A stretch of 64,000 nucleotides of DNA, taken from Leptolyngbya sp. FACHB-8. Its GTDB lineage: Bacteria > Cyanobacteriota > Cyanobacteriia > Elainellales > Elainellaceae. Below are positions 26,997-36,091 of this stretch, in pieces. A program made the position numbers and the translations under genes. The stretch covers positions 37,357-101,356 of the forward strand of contig NZ_JACJOO010000079.1 in NCBI RefSeq assembly GCF_014695575.1, written 5' to 3'. The notes beneath the pieces were generated by a model. The model did no database searches. It had not been told where the DNA came from and was given only the letters and a program-made list of their open reading frames with translations. The first letter of the stretch is position 1, and each line of letters starts with the position of its first letter.

Positions 26997-27494
26997 TTAG
27001 CCCTCACCTAGACGGCAGCGATCGCCCTCTCCACAAGCGAGTCGGGCTTGTCGTTGCGCCACCAGGGTTGCCAGGTCAGGACGCCCTGTTAACCGTAAGC
27101 GCCAATCCGCCCAAACGCTATAGGCCCAGTCTGCCAATGGCCCCACTATCGGCCAGCGGGTGGGAGCATACACCCAGCCCAAGCCCAATACGGTATAGAC
27201 CTGACGAAATACCTCCACATTTTTGATCACGGTGCCGTCGCGGCGCACCGCATGGATATGTCCCATCGCCGCCTCAAAGGTGACGCCGCCATTCTCTTGG
27301 GGGGTGTAGCGATCGCTCATAACATCCACAAACGCGATCAGCCCCCGGCCGTCGTCCTTCTTGCGCAAAAAGTTTACTTCTCGAACACAGAGCGGGCATT
27401 GCCCGTCATAGAGCAACTTGATTTGCCAGGTATCTGGCAGGGCTTCAGAAGCAGAGGTCGCGGCAGAATCGGAAGAAACCGGAGAACGGGTCAT
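26997..27494 (-). CDS. DCC-family thiol-disulfide oxidoreductase (DUF393)
   Basis: A 165-residue protein. The defining motif LLYDGQCPLCVREVNFLRKK (D-x-x-C-P-x-C) lies near the N-terminus, followed by the family's A-M-x-x-x-H region (FEAAMGHIHAVRRDG) and a tryptophan-rich C-terminal half. Members have a thioredoxin-like redox fold. The phosphatase gene follows on the same strand within about 75 bp, so the two may be co-transcribed. Confidence 0.9.
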   Translation of the reverse strand: MTRSPVSSDSAATSASEALPDTWQIKLLYDGQCPLCVREVNFLRKKDDGRGLIAFVDVMSDRYTPQENGGVTFEAAMGHIHAVRRDGTVIKNVEVFRQVYTVLGLGWVYAPTRWPIVGPLADWAYSVWADWRLRLTGRPDLATLVAQRQARLACGEGDRCRLGEG

Positions 27495-27764
27495 GGATAG
27501 GTTGGGTAAATGGGATTACTGCTATTTTAAGAAATTTGAAGGCAGGGCTCCAAATCCTTTGGGCTACTTGCGCGCACTGCACTACACGAGGCTCTGTAGC
27601 GGGATGCGAATAGGTCTAGTACAAATTGGGGTTGAAACATCCTCAACCCACCCCTTTTGTCCTGAATGGACTTTCATACTTTTGCGAACATTCAGAGCCC
27701 ATTTTGTGAAACACTCTGAATACTCTAAATAATTGATGCATCTGATATAACGCGAGAGAAACCT

Positions 27765-27992
27765 ATGTGGCGAGTTATTGTTCAATGCCCTGCTGAAAGT
27801 TGGCGCCAATACGCAACCGAGTTTAAAGCGATCGCTGAAAAATACTCCAGCACACCGTTAGCCTCCAAAAAAATGAAGGATGACGAACGTCGCATTATGG
27901 AATATCAAATTGAGAACGTTAATGAAGCCGAAGAATTTATAGAAGAATGCGTGGCTTTAGAGGGTTTTACAGCAACCTTTGAAGCACTGTAG
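27765..27992 (+). CDS. Hypothetical protein, 75 residues
   Basis: A small soluble alpha/beta-looking protein starting MWRVIVQCPAESWRQYATEF, with a charged centre and EFIEECVALEGFTATFEAL at the end. The composition and strand-helix alternation look like a real folded domain. A-rich sequence before the ATG includes AGAGAAAC as a weak ribosome-binding site. No family recognised. No clear operon partner. Confidence 0.6.
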   Translation: MWRVIVQCPAESWRQYATEFKAIAEKYSSTPLASKKMKDDERRIMEYQIENVNEAEEFIEECVALEGFTATFEAL

Positions 27993-28211
27993 TAATTCAG
28001 TGAGGCTGGAAATTAATAGCCAGAAAACTTTGAGATTAAAAGAACAAACACAACACAGAGTTCTTGCATGACGCATGAACTATTTTTGAGAACAGTGAAG
28101 TAGACAGAACTAGCCGAAACAATTTACATCAAAAACACTAAGAATGCGTACGTCTGGAGTAGCCCTATTTTTTAGTTACAGGAAGCTTTAGAAGTCCGGT
28201 ATTTTCTCAAG

Positions 28212-29921
28212 GTGCCTATGCCAACAGATGCCGATCTCAATTCGCAATTTATTCGGCTAGATGGTCGTAGCTACAAAGCTTACAAAGACCTTCAAGGTCG
28301 CTATCAATTTAAGGACTTCACGTTGTTTATCGACTACGTGCAGGGGGATCCCTTTGCTGCACCCAGTCGTTTGCGTGTTCAAGTGCCGCAAACCCAAGCC
28401 CAATTTCCACAAGACCTGTACGCTACCCCAAGCCGGGTGATCGCCCTGTGTGACTTCCTGCACCGCCAGTTTGCTTACCAGGCAAACCGATTGCAAACCA
28501 ACCGGGGTAGTGGAAAAAGTGGCCTGGTTGCGATCGCCCCTATAGGCCAGCAGGTTCTAGAACGTTCCTCACTCTGGGTATCTGACCTCTGTGTAGAAGC
28601 TCGCTTTGTTGTCGGTCTACCTGCTCAGGGTCGCACCATTCTGGGTCGGCAAGCCGCAGAACTGCTTTGTGAAGATTTGCCTGAGATCGTGATGCGATCG
28701 CTCATCTACTCCGCGTTAGATGCATCAATTCTGCGCCGCCATATTGATGTCGTCGAAGACGCTGACTGGCTGCGGCAGCAATTGCCCAGCCGCAACCTAG
28801 TCGCGTTCATCCCAAACGGTGCCATTCTTCCCCGCCAAAGTGGTGTAGACGATCGCCCCTTACAAGAATCGGCTCAACCCTTTCGGGCTCCGCGAGAACT
28901 AGAAGTCGAGTTTGAACGACCTAACCAGGGCCCCATCCGTGGCATGGGCATTCCCGAGGGCATCACATTAATTGTGGGGGGCGGCTACCACGGCAAATCG
29001 ACCTTGTTGCAGGCGATCGCCCTCGGCATTTACAACCACATCCCCGGTGATGGTCGTGAACAGGTGGTAACGGTGGCAGAAGCCACCAAAATTCGCGCTG
29101 AGGATGGCCGCAGCATTACAGGGGTCGATATTTCCCCCTTCATCAACCACTTACCCCAGGGTCGTTCGACCACCCATTTTTCCACTGAAAACGCCAGTGG
29201 CAGCACGTCACAGGCTGCCAGCATCATGGAAGCCCTGGAAGCGGGAGCCACAGCTCTTTTAGTGGATGAAGATACCTCAGCCACCAACTTTATGATTCGC
29301 GATCGCCGTATGCAAGCGTTGATTGCCAAGGATCGCGAACCCATCACCCCATTTATCGACAAAATCCAACAGCTTTATCAGGAGTATGGCGTCTCCACCG
29401 TGCTCGTGATGGGCGGCAGTGGCGACTATTTTGATGTGGCTGACACAGTGATTGCCATGACGAACTACGAGCCAGAGGCCGTAACCGAGCAGGCCCGGGC
29501 GATCGCAGCCGAATACACGATTCACCGAACGATGGAAGGGGGCGATCGCTTCGGCTCCCTCCCCAGCCGCATCCCTGTCCCACTGACTCAGAATTGGGAT
29601 GATTCTCGTCCACCCAAACTGAAGGTACACGAAGTGGACGAACTGGTGATTGGACGCGAATCCATTGACCTTAGCGCCCTCGATCAATTAGTCGATGGAG
29701 GCCAGCTACGAGCGATGGGAGCGGCGATCGCCCTGCTGCGTCAGGATTATTTTGATGGTCAGCAAACGTTGATAGAGGCAATCGACCAACTCCTGAACAC
29801 GGCTCAGGGCAATCTGGACGCTCTTGCCCCAAACCTTCAGGGTGATCTGACCACGTTTCGCAAATTGGATTTAGTGGCGGCAGTCAGCCGCATGCGATCG
29901 TTCACCCTCACCCATTCTTAG
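28212..29921 (+). CDS. ABC-class P-loop ATPase (PF09818-like)
   Basis: A 569-residue cytosolic ATPase of the type described as 'predicted ATPase of the ABC class'. The N-terminal 240 residues form an extra domain. The P-loop is IVGGGYHGKSTLLQAIALG, with the lysine near residue 261. The ABC-like signature is ENASGSTSQAASIMEALEAG and Walker B is ALLVDEDTSATNFMIRD. The H-loop or switch region follows at VLVMGGSGDYFDVADTVI. No membrane domain is present, so it is not a transporter. The biological role of the family is not settled. Confidence 0.85.
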   Translation: MPMPTDADLNSQFIRLDGRSYKAYKDLQGRYQFKDFTLFIDYVQGDPFAAPSRLRVQVPQTQAQFPQDLYATPSRVIALCDFLHRQFAYQANRLQTNRGSGKSGLVAIAPIGQQVLERSSLWVSDLCVEARFVVGLPAQGRTILGRQAAELLCEDLPEIVMRSLIYSALDASILRRHIDVVEDADWLRQQLPSRNLVAFIPNGAILPRQSGVDDRPLQESAQPFRAPRELEVEFERPNQGPIRGMGIPEGITLIVGGGYHGKSTLLQAIALGIYNHIPGDGREQVVTVAEATKIRAEDGRSITGVDISPFINHLPQGRSTTHFSTENASGSTSQAASIMEALEAGATALLVDEDTSATNFMIRDRRMQALIAKDREPITPFIDKIQQLYQEYGVSTVLVMGGSGDYFDVADTVIAMTNYEPEAVTEQARAIAAEYTIHRTMEGGDRFGSLPSRIPVPLTQNWDDSRPPKLKVHEVDELVIGRESIDLSALDQLVDGGQLRAMGAAIALLRQDYFDGQQTLIEAIDQLLNTAQGNLDALAPNLQGDLTTFRKLDLVAAVSRMRSFTLTHS

Positions 29922-30090
29922 GGCTGTACTAGATCCCCACATGCTAACTGACCAGGCGATCGCCATATCAGAAGTGCCATTACCCATTCCTCACTTTTCT
30001 ATGGCAAAACCTTAAATCTAGGGTGAACCTGAAAGCGTCTCGTAGAAAAGCTGCCAGAATAATCCTCAGCGCTTGTACAAGGTCAGAATT

Positions 30091-33000
30091 ATGAGCCAGG
30101 GTTTATCTTCCACACCATCCATGGCGATCGCCACCGCCCTTCACCTGCATCAACACCTTCGCGATCAGGTGCAACGCACCCAGGAGCGAGAGCGATCGTG
30201 GCAGGGAGGCATTGTGGCACTGGCGGCGATCGGCACCTGCTTTGCCCTGCTTCCCTGCCTGCTTCAAGACATCCCGGCTGACCTGGCACAGTGGTCTCAA
30301 GTCAGCCGGGTGGTCTTGGCGCTTGTGGGCTTAGGGTTGTTGGGTCTGGTGTTTCTATCCAATCGGTTTAGCCACAACAGCACCACGCTCAACGCGGCAA
30401 TGGCCGCAACTGAGCGAGCCATCTACTTTTATCAGACATTATTGCAATATCGAGCCGATCGCGATTTTTGGCTCCAGCAAGAGCTGCGACGCATTCAGCA
30501 GGAATTGCAGGAGCTGATGATTCCGTTTCCCGACAGCAGCGGAACTCCCTCCTTAAAACAGGCTCCAAACCTCACAGCCCATGAGTATTTGCAGCAGCGG
30601 TTGGTGGCCCAACTCCAACAGTTAACGCAGCAAACTCACGGGTTGACTCGTCAGCGCCATCGCACCCAAACCGCCCTGGGTATTTGCATTGGAGCAGTCG
30701 TGTTGGTGCCCATTGTGGCTCCCAACGTGTTGGTCTGGGGAGCGATCGCCCTGTGTCTGAGTATTGCATTGGTGCTGTGGCTGCGAGTCTCTGCGCTCCG
30801 ACCCGCCATTGAAACAGCTAGCCAACTGAGTCTGGGGTTAACCCTGTTACGGGATTACTGGAACAGCCTTCCAAACTTGGCACGTACCAGTTTGGAATTT
30901 TTTCGGTTAGTGGTCGCCACTGAAACTTTATTGGAGAGCCCCTACCGTCAAATTACCGACCAGATTCGAGACTCGATGGAAATACTGCAAGATCAACAGT
31001 TTGATCTGATTCAGGAAGTCTTGAACCAGCCCCTTCCTGCATCGCTAGTAGAGGAACTCCAAACCCGCTCTCTGGAAAAAGAGGGAACGGCCCAGTCTCT
31101 TACCGCCGGAACAGCCCTTACCCAAGTTGCCGTTACCGAAGAATTACCCGCTCTCACCATCACCACCGCCGAAGTAGTTTCCAACGGTTCCCAGAGTGGT
31201 AAAGCGTTAACTGCGGCCCCAATAAATCAGCCCCCATCCCACATCAACAAGCGGAGCCGACCCCATGCCTTTGTGATCATGCCCTTTGGCCGTAAACAGG
31301 GGCCCGACGGTCACTGGATCGACTTCAACAGTATCTACCAAAACTTGATTCGTCCCGCTCTGGAAGAAGCCGGCTTTGAGTCCTTCCGAGCCGATGAGGA
31401 AGAGGCCAGCGGTGACATCCTCACCGACATGTTTCAGGAGTTGCTGTTGGCAGATTTAGCGATCGCCGACCTCAGCATCGACAACGCCAATGTTTTCTAC
31501 GAGTTAGGGATTCGCCATGCTTTCCGCAAACGAGGCGTAGTCCACATCCAGGCAGGCCGGGCTTACATGCCCTTCGACATTTTCAATGTACGAACCCTGC
31601 CCTACCACTGTGACGAGAACGGTTGCCCCGACCCGGCCTACCTCGAAAAAGATAAAGCAGCCCTGATCAAGATGGTTGGGGCAACCTGGAAAGCTGAGCG
31701 CAACATGGTTCATAGCCCAGTCTTTAACCTGCTAAATGGATTGATCGAACCCGATCGCCGTACCCTGCGTACCCCCCTGGCAACCGGCTACTGGCAGGAA
31801 TACACCTCCTTGCAGTCGAGGATTGCGATCGCCCAACGGCAAAAGCGCATTGGCGATGTGGTGCTGCTGGCCGAAGAAGTCAGCAACCCTCTGGTGAAGG
31901 AAGATGTGCTGGCAGACGCAGGTAAAGCACTGAAAGATATGGGGAACTCTGCTCTGGCATTGAAAGAATATCGTCAGGGTTTAAAGCTCAATCCTGATAA
32001 TGTCGACTTTCGTTGTGAGGAAGCCTATCACCTGAGCCGCCTGGGGCAATCGGATGAGGCGATCGTCAAGCTGGAAAAAGTACTGGGCGACGTGCCTACC
32101 TGCGTCAAAGCAGCCACTTACCTGGCCCGGATTTACAAAGATCTGTGGAAGCATGCCTGGTCAAATATTACCGATGCCAAGAAGCGTCTGCAAACAGCCT
32201 ACGAAGCCTCCTTTTTGTTGCAACGAGCGATCGATAATTACCTGCGGGGTTACCGGCTGGATCAGAACCAGTACTATCCCGGCATTAATGCTCTGATGCT
32301 GACCGCGCTGCTCGATCACCTGGCCACTAGTGCTGAGGTGGAAAGCGGTGATATTGATGAGCTAGCCTATCGCAGCAAGCTGCCAACTCTCTGTGGCTCC
32401 GTGCAGTTCTGCCTGGAAAGTACTCTACACTGCACACCAAACGACTACTGGGCAGCGATGTCGTTAGGAGATTTAGCGGTCTGTGTAGCGGAGACTCCGC
32501 AACAGGTCGCTACGGCCTATCGCAAAGGGTTGGCGGTGCTGTGGAATTACAAATTTGGGCTGCAGGCTACGCTGGAGCAGCTCTATCTGTTGCAGTCTCT
32601 TAACTTTCGTCCGGCTTTTGTAGAGATCGGGCTTAGCGTTCTGCAACCCGAGCTGAATCGCCTTGTACAAGCAGAGTCCCTGGTTTCTCCCAACCGAGAG
32701 GAGGAGGAATGGTCGAAGCCATCCCAGGTACTTCTCTTCAGTGGCCACATGTTGGATAATCCCTCACGAGCTAAGCCCCGCTTTCCTGCTTCTATCGAAC
32801 CGGAGGCAACGCGTCGCCTGGAGGAAGCGCTGGATAAGTTTTCCGTTCAAGCCAACTGTATTGCGATCGTCCCTGGCCTGGCTTGTGGAGGTGACATCCT
32901 GTTTGCAGAGGCATGCTTGCGGCGCAATATGCGGATTGAAGTGTATCTCCCCTTCGAATCCTCAGCGTTTATCTGCGATTCGGTTAGCTTTGCTGGAGAT

Positions 33001-33333
33001 AGCTGGGTAGAACGGTATTACACCATCATCAACAGCCCCAATATCACAGTGCATCTGCAGCCCGATCGCCTGGGCCCCGTCCCCGGGTACGACAACCCCT
33101 ATGAACGCAACAATCGCTGGGCTCTCTACTCAACGCTGATGTACGACATCAACCGCGTTCGTCTGATTGCCCTGTGGAATGGGCAGGGTGGCGATGGCCT
33201 GGGAGGTACCGCCGATATGGTGCAACAGGTGCGGCAACTGGGTGGCATGGTCGAGCATATCGACATCACCAAGTTCGATTACTGGAAAGAGCAGCAGGGG
33301 CAGGGGCAGGCGATCGCCACCAGCATGTCCTAA
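30091..33333 (+). CDS. SLATT-like / TIR-like / TPR-S / SLOG multidomain protein
   Basis: A 1080-residue protein. Two pairs of membrane helices (about 40-90 and 192-232), each followed by long amphipathic helices, resemble SLATT domains, predicted pore-forming effectors. Around residues 390-535 lies a TIR/nucleoside-deoxyribosyltransferase-like domain (HAFVIMPFGR, DLAIADLSIDNANVFYELGI). About 570-870 is TPR-S/TRAFs-binding-like (YLARIYKDLW, YYPGINALML). The last 200 residues look like a SLOG nucleotide-sensor (VLLFSGHMLD, IVPGLACGGDILFAEACL). Each domain type is known from predicted nucleotide-signalling conflict systems. ATG 30091 is preferred over TTG 30073. Confidence 0.8.
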   Translation: MSQGLSSTPSMAIATALHLHQHLRDQVQRTQERERSWQGGIVALAAIGTCFALLPCLLQDIPADLAQWSQVSRVVLALVGLGLLGLVFLSNRFSHNSTTLNAAMAATERAIYFYQTLLQYRADRDFWLQQELRRIQQELQELMIPFPDSSGTPSLKQAPNLTAHEYLQQRLVAQLQQLTQQTHGLTRQRHRTQTALGICIGAVVLVPIVAPNVLVWGAIALCLSIALVLWLRVSALRPAIETASQLSLGLTLLRDYWNSLPNLARTSLEFFRLVVATETLLESPYRQITDQIRDSMEILQDQQFDLIQEVLNQPLPASLVEELQTRSLEKEGTAQSLTAGTALTQVAVTEELPALTITTAEVVSNGSQSGKALTAAPINQPPSHINKRSRPHAFVIMPFGRKQGPDGHWIDFNSIYQNLIRPALEEAGFESFRADEEEASGDILTDMFQELLLADLAIADLSIDNANVFYELGIRHAFRKRGVVHIQAGRAYMPFDIFNVRTLPYHCDENGCPDPAYLEKDKAALIKMVGATWKAERNMVHSPVFNLLNGLIEPDRRTLRTPLATGYWQEYTSLQSRIAIAQRQKRIGDVVLLAEEVSNPLVKEDVLADAGKALKDMGNSALALKEYRQGLKLNPDNVDFRCEEAYHLSRLGQSDEAIVKLEKVLGDVPTCVKAATYLARIYKDLWKHAWSNITDAKKRLQTAYEASFLLQRAIDNYLRGYRLDQNQYYPGINALMLTALLDHLATSAEVESGDIDELAYRSKLPTLCGSVQFCLESTLHCTPNDYWAAMSLGDLAVCVAETPQQVATAYRKGLAVLWNYKFGLQATLEQLYLLQSLNFRPAFVEIGLSVLQPELNRLVQAESLVSPNREEEEWSKPSQVLLFSGHMLDNPSRAKPRFPASIEPEATRRLEEALDKFSVQANCIAIVPGLACGGDILFAEACLRRNMRIEVYLPFESSAFICDSVSFAGDSWVERYYTIINSPNITVHLQPDRLGPVPGYDNPYERNNRWALYSTLMYDINRVRLIALWNGQGGDGLGGTADMVQQVRQLGGMVEHIDITKFDYWKEQQGQGQAIATSMS

Positions 33334-33399
33334 TCTCCGAACAGAGTACAGCACTAAAAAATTAGGGCAGGGACTTCATACCTGCCCTATCTCTATCAT

Positions 33400-33506
33400 C
33401 TTAGGAGATTTCCAGCAATGAAATTACCCCCCAGGATGTTGGTGTTTTGCCCGCTTCGCGGGCAAAACACCAACATCCTGGGTAAATTCTTATGCAGAAA
33501 CCTTCT
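33400..33506 (+). repeat. Palindromic element, family A copy 4
   Basis: Core stem 33430-33482 (CCCAGGATGTTGGTGTTTTG and complement, tip CGCTTCGCG). Frame CTTAGGAGATTTCCAGCAAT and TAAATTCTTATGCAGAAACC. Compared with the 16135 copy, stem changes are matched on both arms: GAATG/CATTC becomes GGATG/CATCC, and TGC/GCA becomes TGT/ACA. Confidence 0.9.
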
Positions 33507-33520
33507 TCGGGAATTTGGTT

Positions 33521-33609
33521 AACCTGAGGCCGGGATAAGCTGAAGTGTCCATTTTGAAGTGCTGCGCGTTGCGCGGCACTCCAAGATTCCCTTAACCCGA
33601 CCTCAGGTT
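33521..33609. repeat. Palindromic element, family C copy 1
   Basis: Outer arms AACCTGAGGCCGGGATAAG and CTTAACCCGACCTCAGGTT surround an inner hairpin with AGTGCTGCGCGTTGCGCGGCACT. The frame is shared with 50354 and 63673. Confidence 0.8.
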
Positions 33610-33634
33610 GATTAACTCGACTTTGGACTAAATT

Positions 33635-33689
33635 GGGTTTCGCTTCACTGAAAAGCTTGCTACGCAAGCTTTTCAGTGAAGCGAAACCC
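33635..33689 (-). repeat. 55-nt palindrome downstream of moaB
   Basis: GGGTTTCGCTTCACTGAAAA and perfect complement, tip GCTTGCTACGCAAGC. A further complementary pair, TGGACTAA (33624) and TTAGTCCA (33716), brackets it. The right half ends at the moaB stop, so it may also terminate moaB. Confidence 0.8.
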
Positions 33690-33725
33690 GAAAACCCGCT
33701 GCGCGGTAGGCAGAATTAGTCCAAA

Positions 33726-34229
33726 CTATGAGTTCAGTTGTTTGATCAGGTGTTGTAATTCCGGGAGAATCAAGTTTTCCATGGCCAACACCACCGCTCC
33801 CCGGGCACCAGGAAGAGAAAAGATCAAGGTATTTTGGCGAATTCCAGCTACGGCACGGGAGGCGATCGCTCGTGACCCAATTTCTCGATAACTCAGCCAG
33901 CGGAAAATTTCGCCAAAGCCTGGTAGGGTCTTCTCCAGTAAACGCTCGACCGCATCATAGGTGGTATCCCGAGGGGCAATACCCGTGCCGCCATTGAGGA
34001 TGATGGCGGCAATAGCCGAGTCATCACAGAGGGATTGCACATGGGTTGCGATCGCCGCTGGGTCATCCTTCAGGATCTCATAGCTCCCCACCTGATGCCC
34101 GGCACTCACCAGCGCCATTTCAATGGCTTGTCCACTGGTGTCCGTTTCGCGGGTGCGGGTATCACTGACGGTGACAATGGCGCAGACGACTGGACGAAAA
34201 TCTTGATCAGGGTGGGGGGTAGAAGTCAT
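33726..34229 (-). CDS. moaB: Molybdenum cofactor biosynthesis protein B (MoaB/Mog family)
   Basis: A 167-residue MogA/MoaB-type protein. Signatures are VTVSDTRTRETDTSG at the N-terminus, and the molybdopterin-binding ILNGGTGIAPRDTTYDA loop followed by LPGFGEIFRWLSYREIG and IFSLPGARGAVVLAMENLI. Family members adenylate molybdopterin before metal insertion, though MoaB itself is often dispensable. Other moa genes are not adjacent. Full length. Confidence 0.95.
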   Translation of the reverse strand: MTSTPHPDQDFRPVVCAIVTVSDTRTRETDTSGQAIEMALVSAGHQVGSYEILKDDPAAIATHVQSLCDDSAIAAIILNGGTGIAPRDTTYDAVERLLEKTLPGFGEIFRWLSYREIGSRAIASRAVAGIRQNTLIFSLPGARGAVVLAMENLILPELQHLIKQLNS

Positions 34230-34257
34230 GGATAGGATATATAAACTACCTGAAAGA

Positions 34258-34292
34258 TTAATTTTTCGTGCGCTTGGCGCACGAAAAATTAA
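34258..34292. repeat. Palindrome with CGTGCGC stem
   Basis: TTAATTTTTCGTGCGC and perfect complement around TTG. It lies between psb28 and moaB, 13 nt after the psb28 stop codon, so it can terminate psb28. Confidence 0.8.
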
Positions 34293-34304
34293 CGAGGACA
34301 GGCT

Positions 34305-34649
34305 CTATTCGTTGTCAGATTTGCTGAAGCCCAGGCCATTTTCTTCGGCATAGCGCTGCATGAAGCGCATAAACCGATCCCATTCTTCGGAGCTTTTCAT
34401 AATGTACAGAGCTTCCAATGCTTCCGGTTGACCGTTGATGAATTTGGCCTTTACCTCGCGCGTCATCAACTCACCCTCTTCATCGATCAAGTACATACCG
34501 GTGATGTCTTCGGTGCTTTCGTTACTGAGGGCGACGGGCTTTTCAAAATAAAAGGTGGCGGTGCCGTTACTACCGTCCCGAGCACGAGTCAGCCGCACAT
34601 CAGGAATAACACTTTCGGTAATGCCACGGGAAAATTGAATTTCTGCCAT
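34305..34649 (-). CDS. psb28: Photosystem II assembly protein Psb28
   Basis: A 114-residue soluble protein that binds the cytosolic face of photosystem II assembly intermediates. It matches Psb28 along its whole length: [51 protein letters not shown] and [22 protein letters not shown] at 34649 gives the family N-terminus; the open frame continues upstream to 34706 without homologous sequence. Confidence 0.96.
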   Translation of the reverse strand: MAEIQFSRGITESVIPDVRLTRARDGSNGTATFYFEKPVALSNESTEDITGMYLIDEEGELMTREVKAKFINGQPEALEALYIMKSSEEWDRFMRFMQRYAEENGLGFSKSDNE

Positions 34650-34814
34650 AAAGATTCTGTCCATCTCGTTACAAAAGGATTGGGAGAACCGATCTCCCTG
34701 TAACATTGCGTTACCTTTATGGGATCTATCATCTCAGATCTTGCACCAAAACCCAGATCTGTCCTTTAGCCTCCAATGGCTCACCTTTTTTAACAGGTAA
34801 CCAGGGCTTCAAAA

Positions 34815-34949
34815 TATAGCAATGTGCAAGGGGTGCATCCCACTTTTGGAGGTGAAGCGGGCTTCGCCCGCTTCACCTCCAAAAGTGGGTTTCCAAATTT
34901 GCAAAAGTGGGATGCACCCATGTGCAAGTGCGTTAAGTACAGCAACGGT
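34815..34949. repeat. Palindromic element, family D copy 2, nested
   Basis: Inner stem 34839-34889 (CCCACTTTTGGAGGTGAAGC and complement, tip GGGCTTCGCCC). The outer arms GGGTGCATCCCACTTTTG (34831-34848) and CAAAAGTGGGATGCACCC (34902-34919) also pair, so CCCACTTTTG has two alternative partners. The frame TATAGCAATGTGCAA...AAGTGCGTTAAGTACAG matches the copy at 11847. Its right end contains the stop codon of the glycosyltransferase gene. Confidence 0.8.
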
Positions 34950-36018
34950 GATTCTGATACACATTCCAAAGCCATTGTTCCATGCGATCGCCCATCGCTT
35001 CTCGGGAATATAGGGCTTCCACTTGCTGCCGACAGGTTTGGCGATTGATGTGTGGAAGACGGGCGATCGCCTTCACTAAGCCATCGACACTATCGGGCTC
35101 CACTAAGTATCCCGTCACTCCATCTTGCACAATCTCTGCCGGGCCACCCCGACGATAAGAAATGACCGGTACACCGCAAGCCAGCGCTTCAATCGCGACG
35201 TTGCCAAACGCTTCCACCCAGCGAGGAGTCATCAACAATCCCTGACATTTTCCCAACTCCCGTTGCAGTTCCGCCGTCGACAAAAACCCCACGTATTCAA
35301 AGGGAGCATCGGGGAAGCGATCGCCCATGCTTTGCCAATAGGCCTCGTCAGTTTTCGCTCCCCAAATTCGCAGCGGTAAGCCAACCTGTTGAGAGGCAGC
35401 GATCGCATCCTCCAACGCCTTTTCTGGAGCAATGCGGCCTACCCATCCCAATACGCTGTCAGGCTGAGGTTGAAAGGTATATTCCGACAAATCCAGGCCA
35501 TTACTGAGAATGCGGCATTGGTCAGCGAAGGGAAAGGTGTCGGCTTGAGCCTTTGTATGCATTGCGATGGTTCCCGGAAAACGAGCCGCGACTTCGCCGA
35601 TCACGACATCCATAGCATCCGTCAGGGAACCCATACTCACAAAGTGGGCAATCGGCTTCTCAAAAAACGGGGTGAGGTAGAAGGGTAGCCAATCGTAGGC
35701 CATGTTCACCAACACATCGACCTGGGGCTGCTGCTGCCGCGCATACTCCCACATCTCCGCCAGCACAGCCCCTTTAGGCATGACAATTGGGTCTGAGCGC
35801 TCCTGCCTTTGGGCCGTATCCTGCCAGGTTCCGGAAATTTGGGCAACATCAAAGCCATCCAAAACAGAACCTGCGGGGGCAGCAATAGTAACGGTATGTC
35901 CTCGATGTCGCAGCTCTGCTGCCAGGTTTTTCAAGGTCAGTTCTACGCCACCACCCTGGCCCGACCCCAGCGGTCCCACTGTAGTGGACAAAAACAAGAT
36001 CCGTAATGCGTCAGACAT
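34933..36018 (-). CDS. Glycosyltransferase family 4 protein
   Basis: A 361-residue GT-B retaining glycosyltransferase. The N-terminal domain has the GSGQGGGVELTLKNLAAELRH acceptor-domain loop. The C-terminal domain has VGRIAPEKALEDAI, RWVEAFGNVAIEALACGVPV (the E-x7-E motif) and GGPAEIVQDGVTGYLVEP. It transfers a sugar from a nucleotide-sugar donor to an unknown acceptor, possibly in envelope polysaccharide or glycolipid synthesis. Its last four codons and stop (RCCT-stop) lie in a family D repeat frame, so the native C-terminus may have been altered by repeat insertion. Confidence 0.92.
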   Translation of the reverse strand: MSDALRILFLSTTVGPLGSGQGGGVELTLKNLAAELRHRGHTVTIAAPAGSVLDGFDVAQISGTWQDTAQRQERSDPIVMPKGAVLAEMWEYARQQQPQVDVLVNMAYDWLPFYLTPFFEKPIAHFVSMGSLTDAMDVVIGEVAARFPGTIAMHTKAQADTFPFADQCRILSNGLDLSEYTFQPQPDSVLGWVGRIAPEKALEDAIAASQQVGLPLRIWGAKTDEAYWQSMGDRFPDAPFEYVGFLSTAELQRELGKCQGLLMTPRWVEAFGNVAIEALACGVPVISYRRGGPAEIVQDGVTGYLVEPDSVDGLVKAIARLPHINRQTCRQQVEALYSREAMGDRMEQWLWNVYQNHRCCT

Positions 36019-36091
36019 GATGCGACCCTATCACTCACCAATACCCATCATGCGTGGACGTGACAGTTGCACGACTACTCCCACTCAAAAT

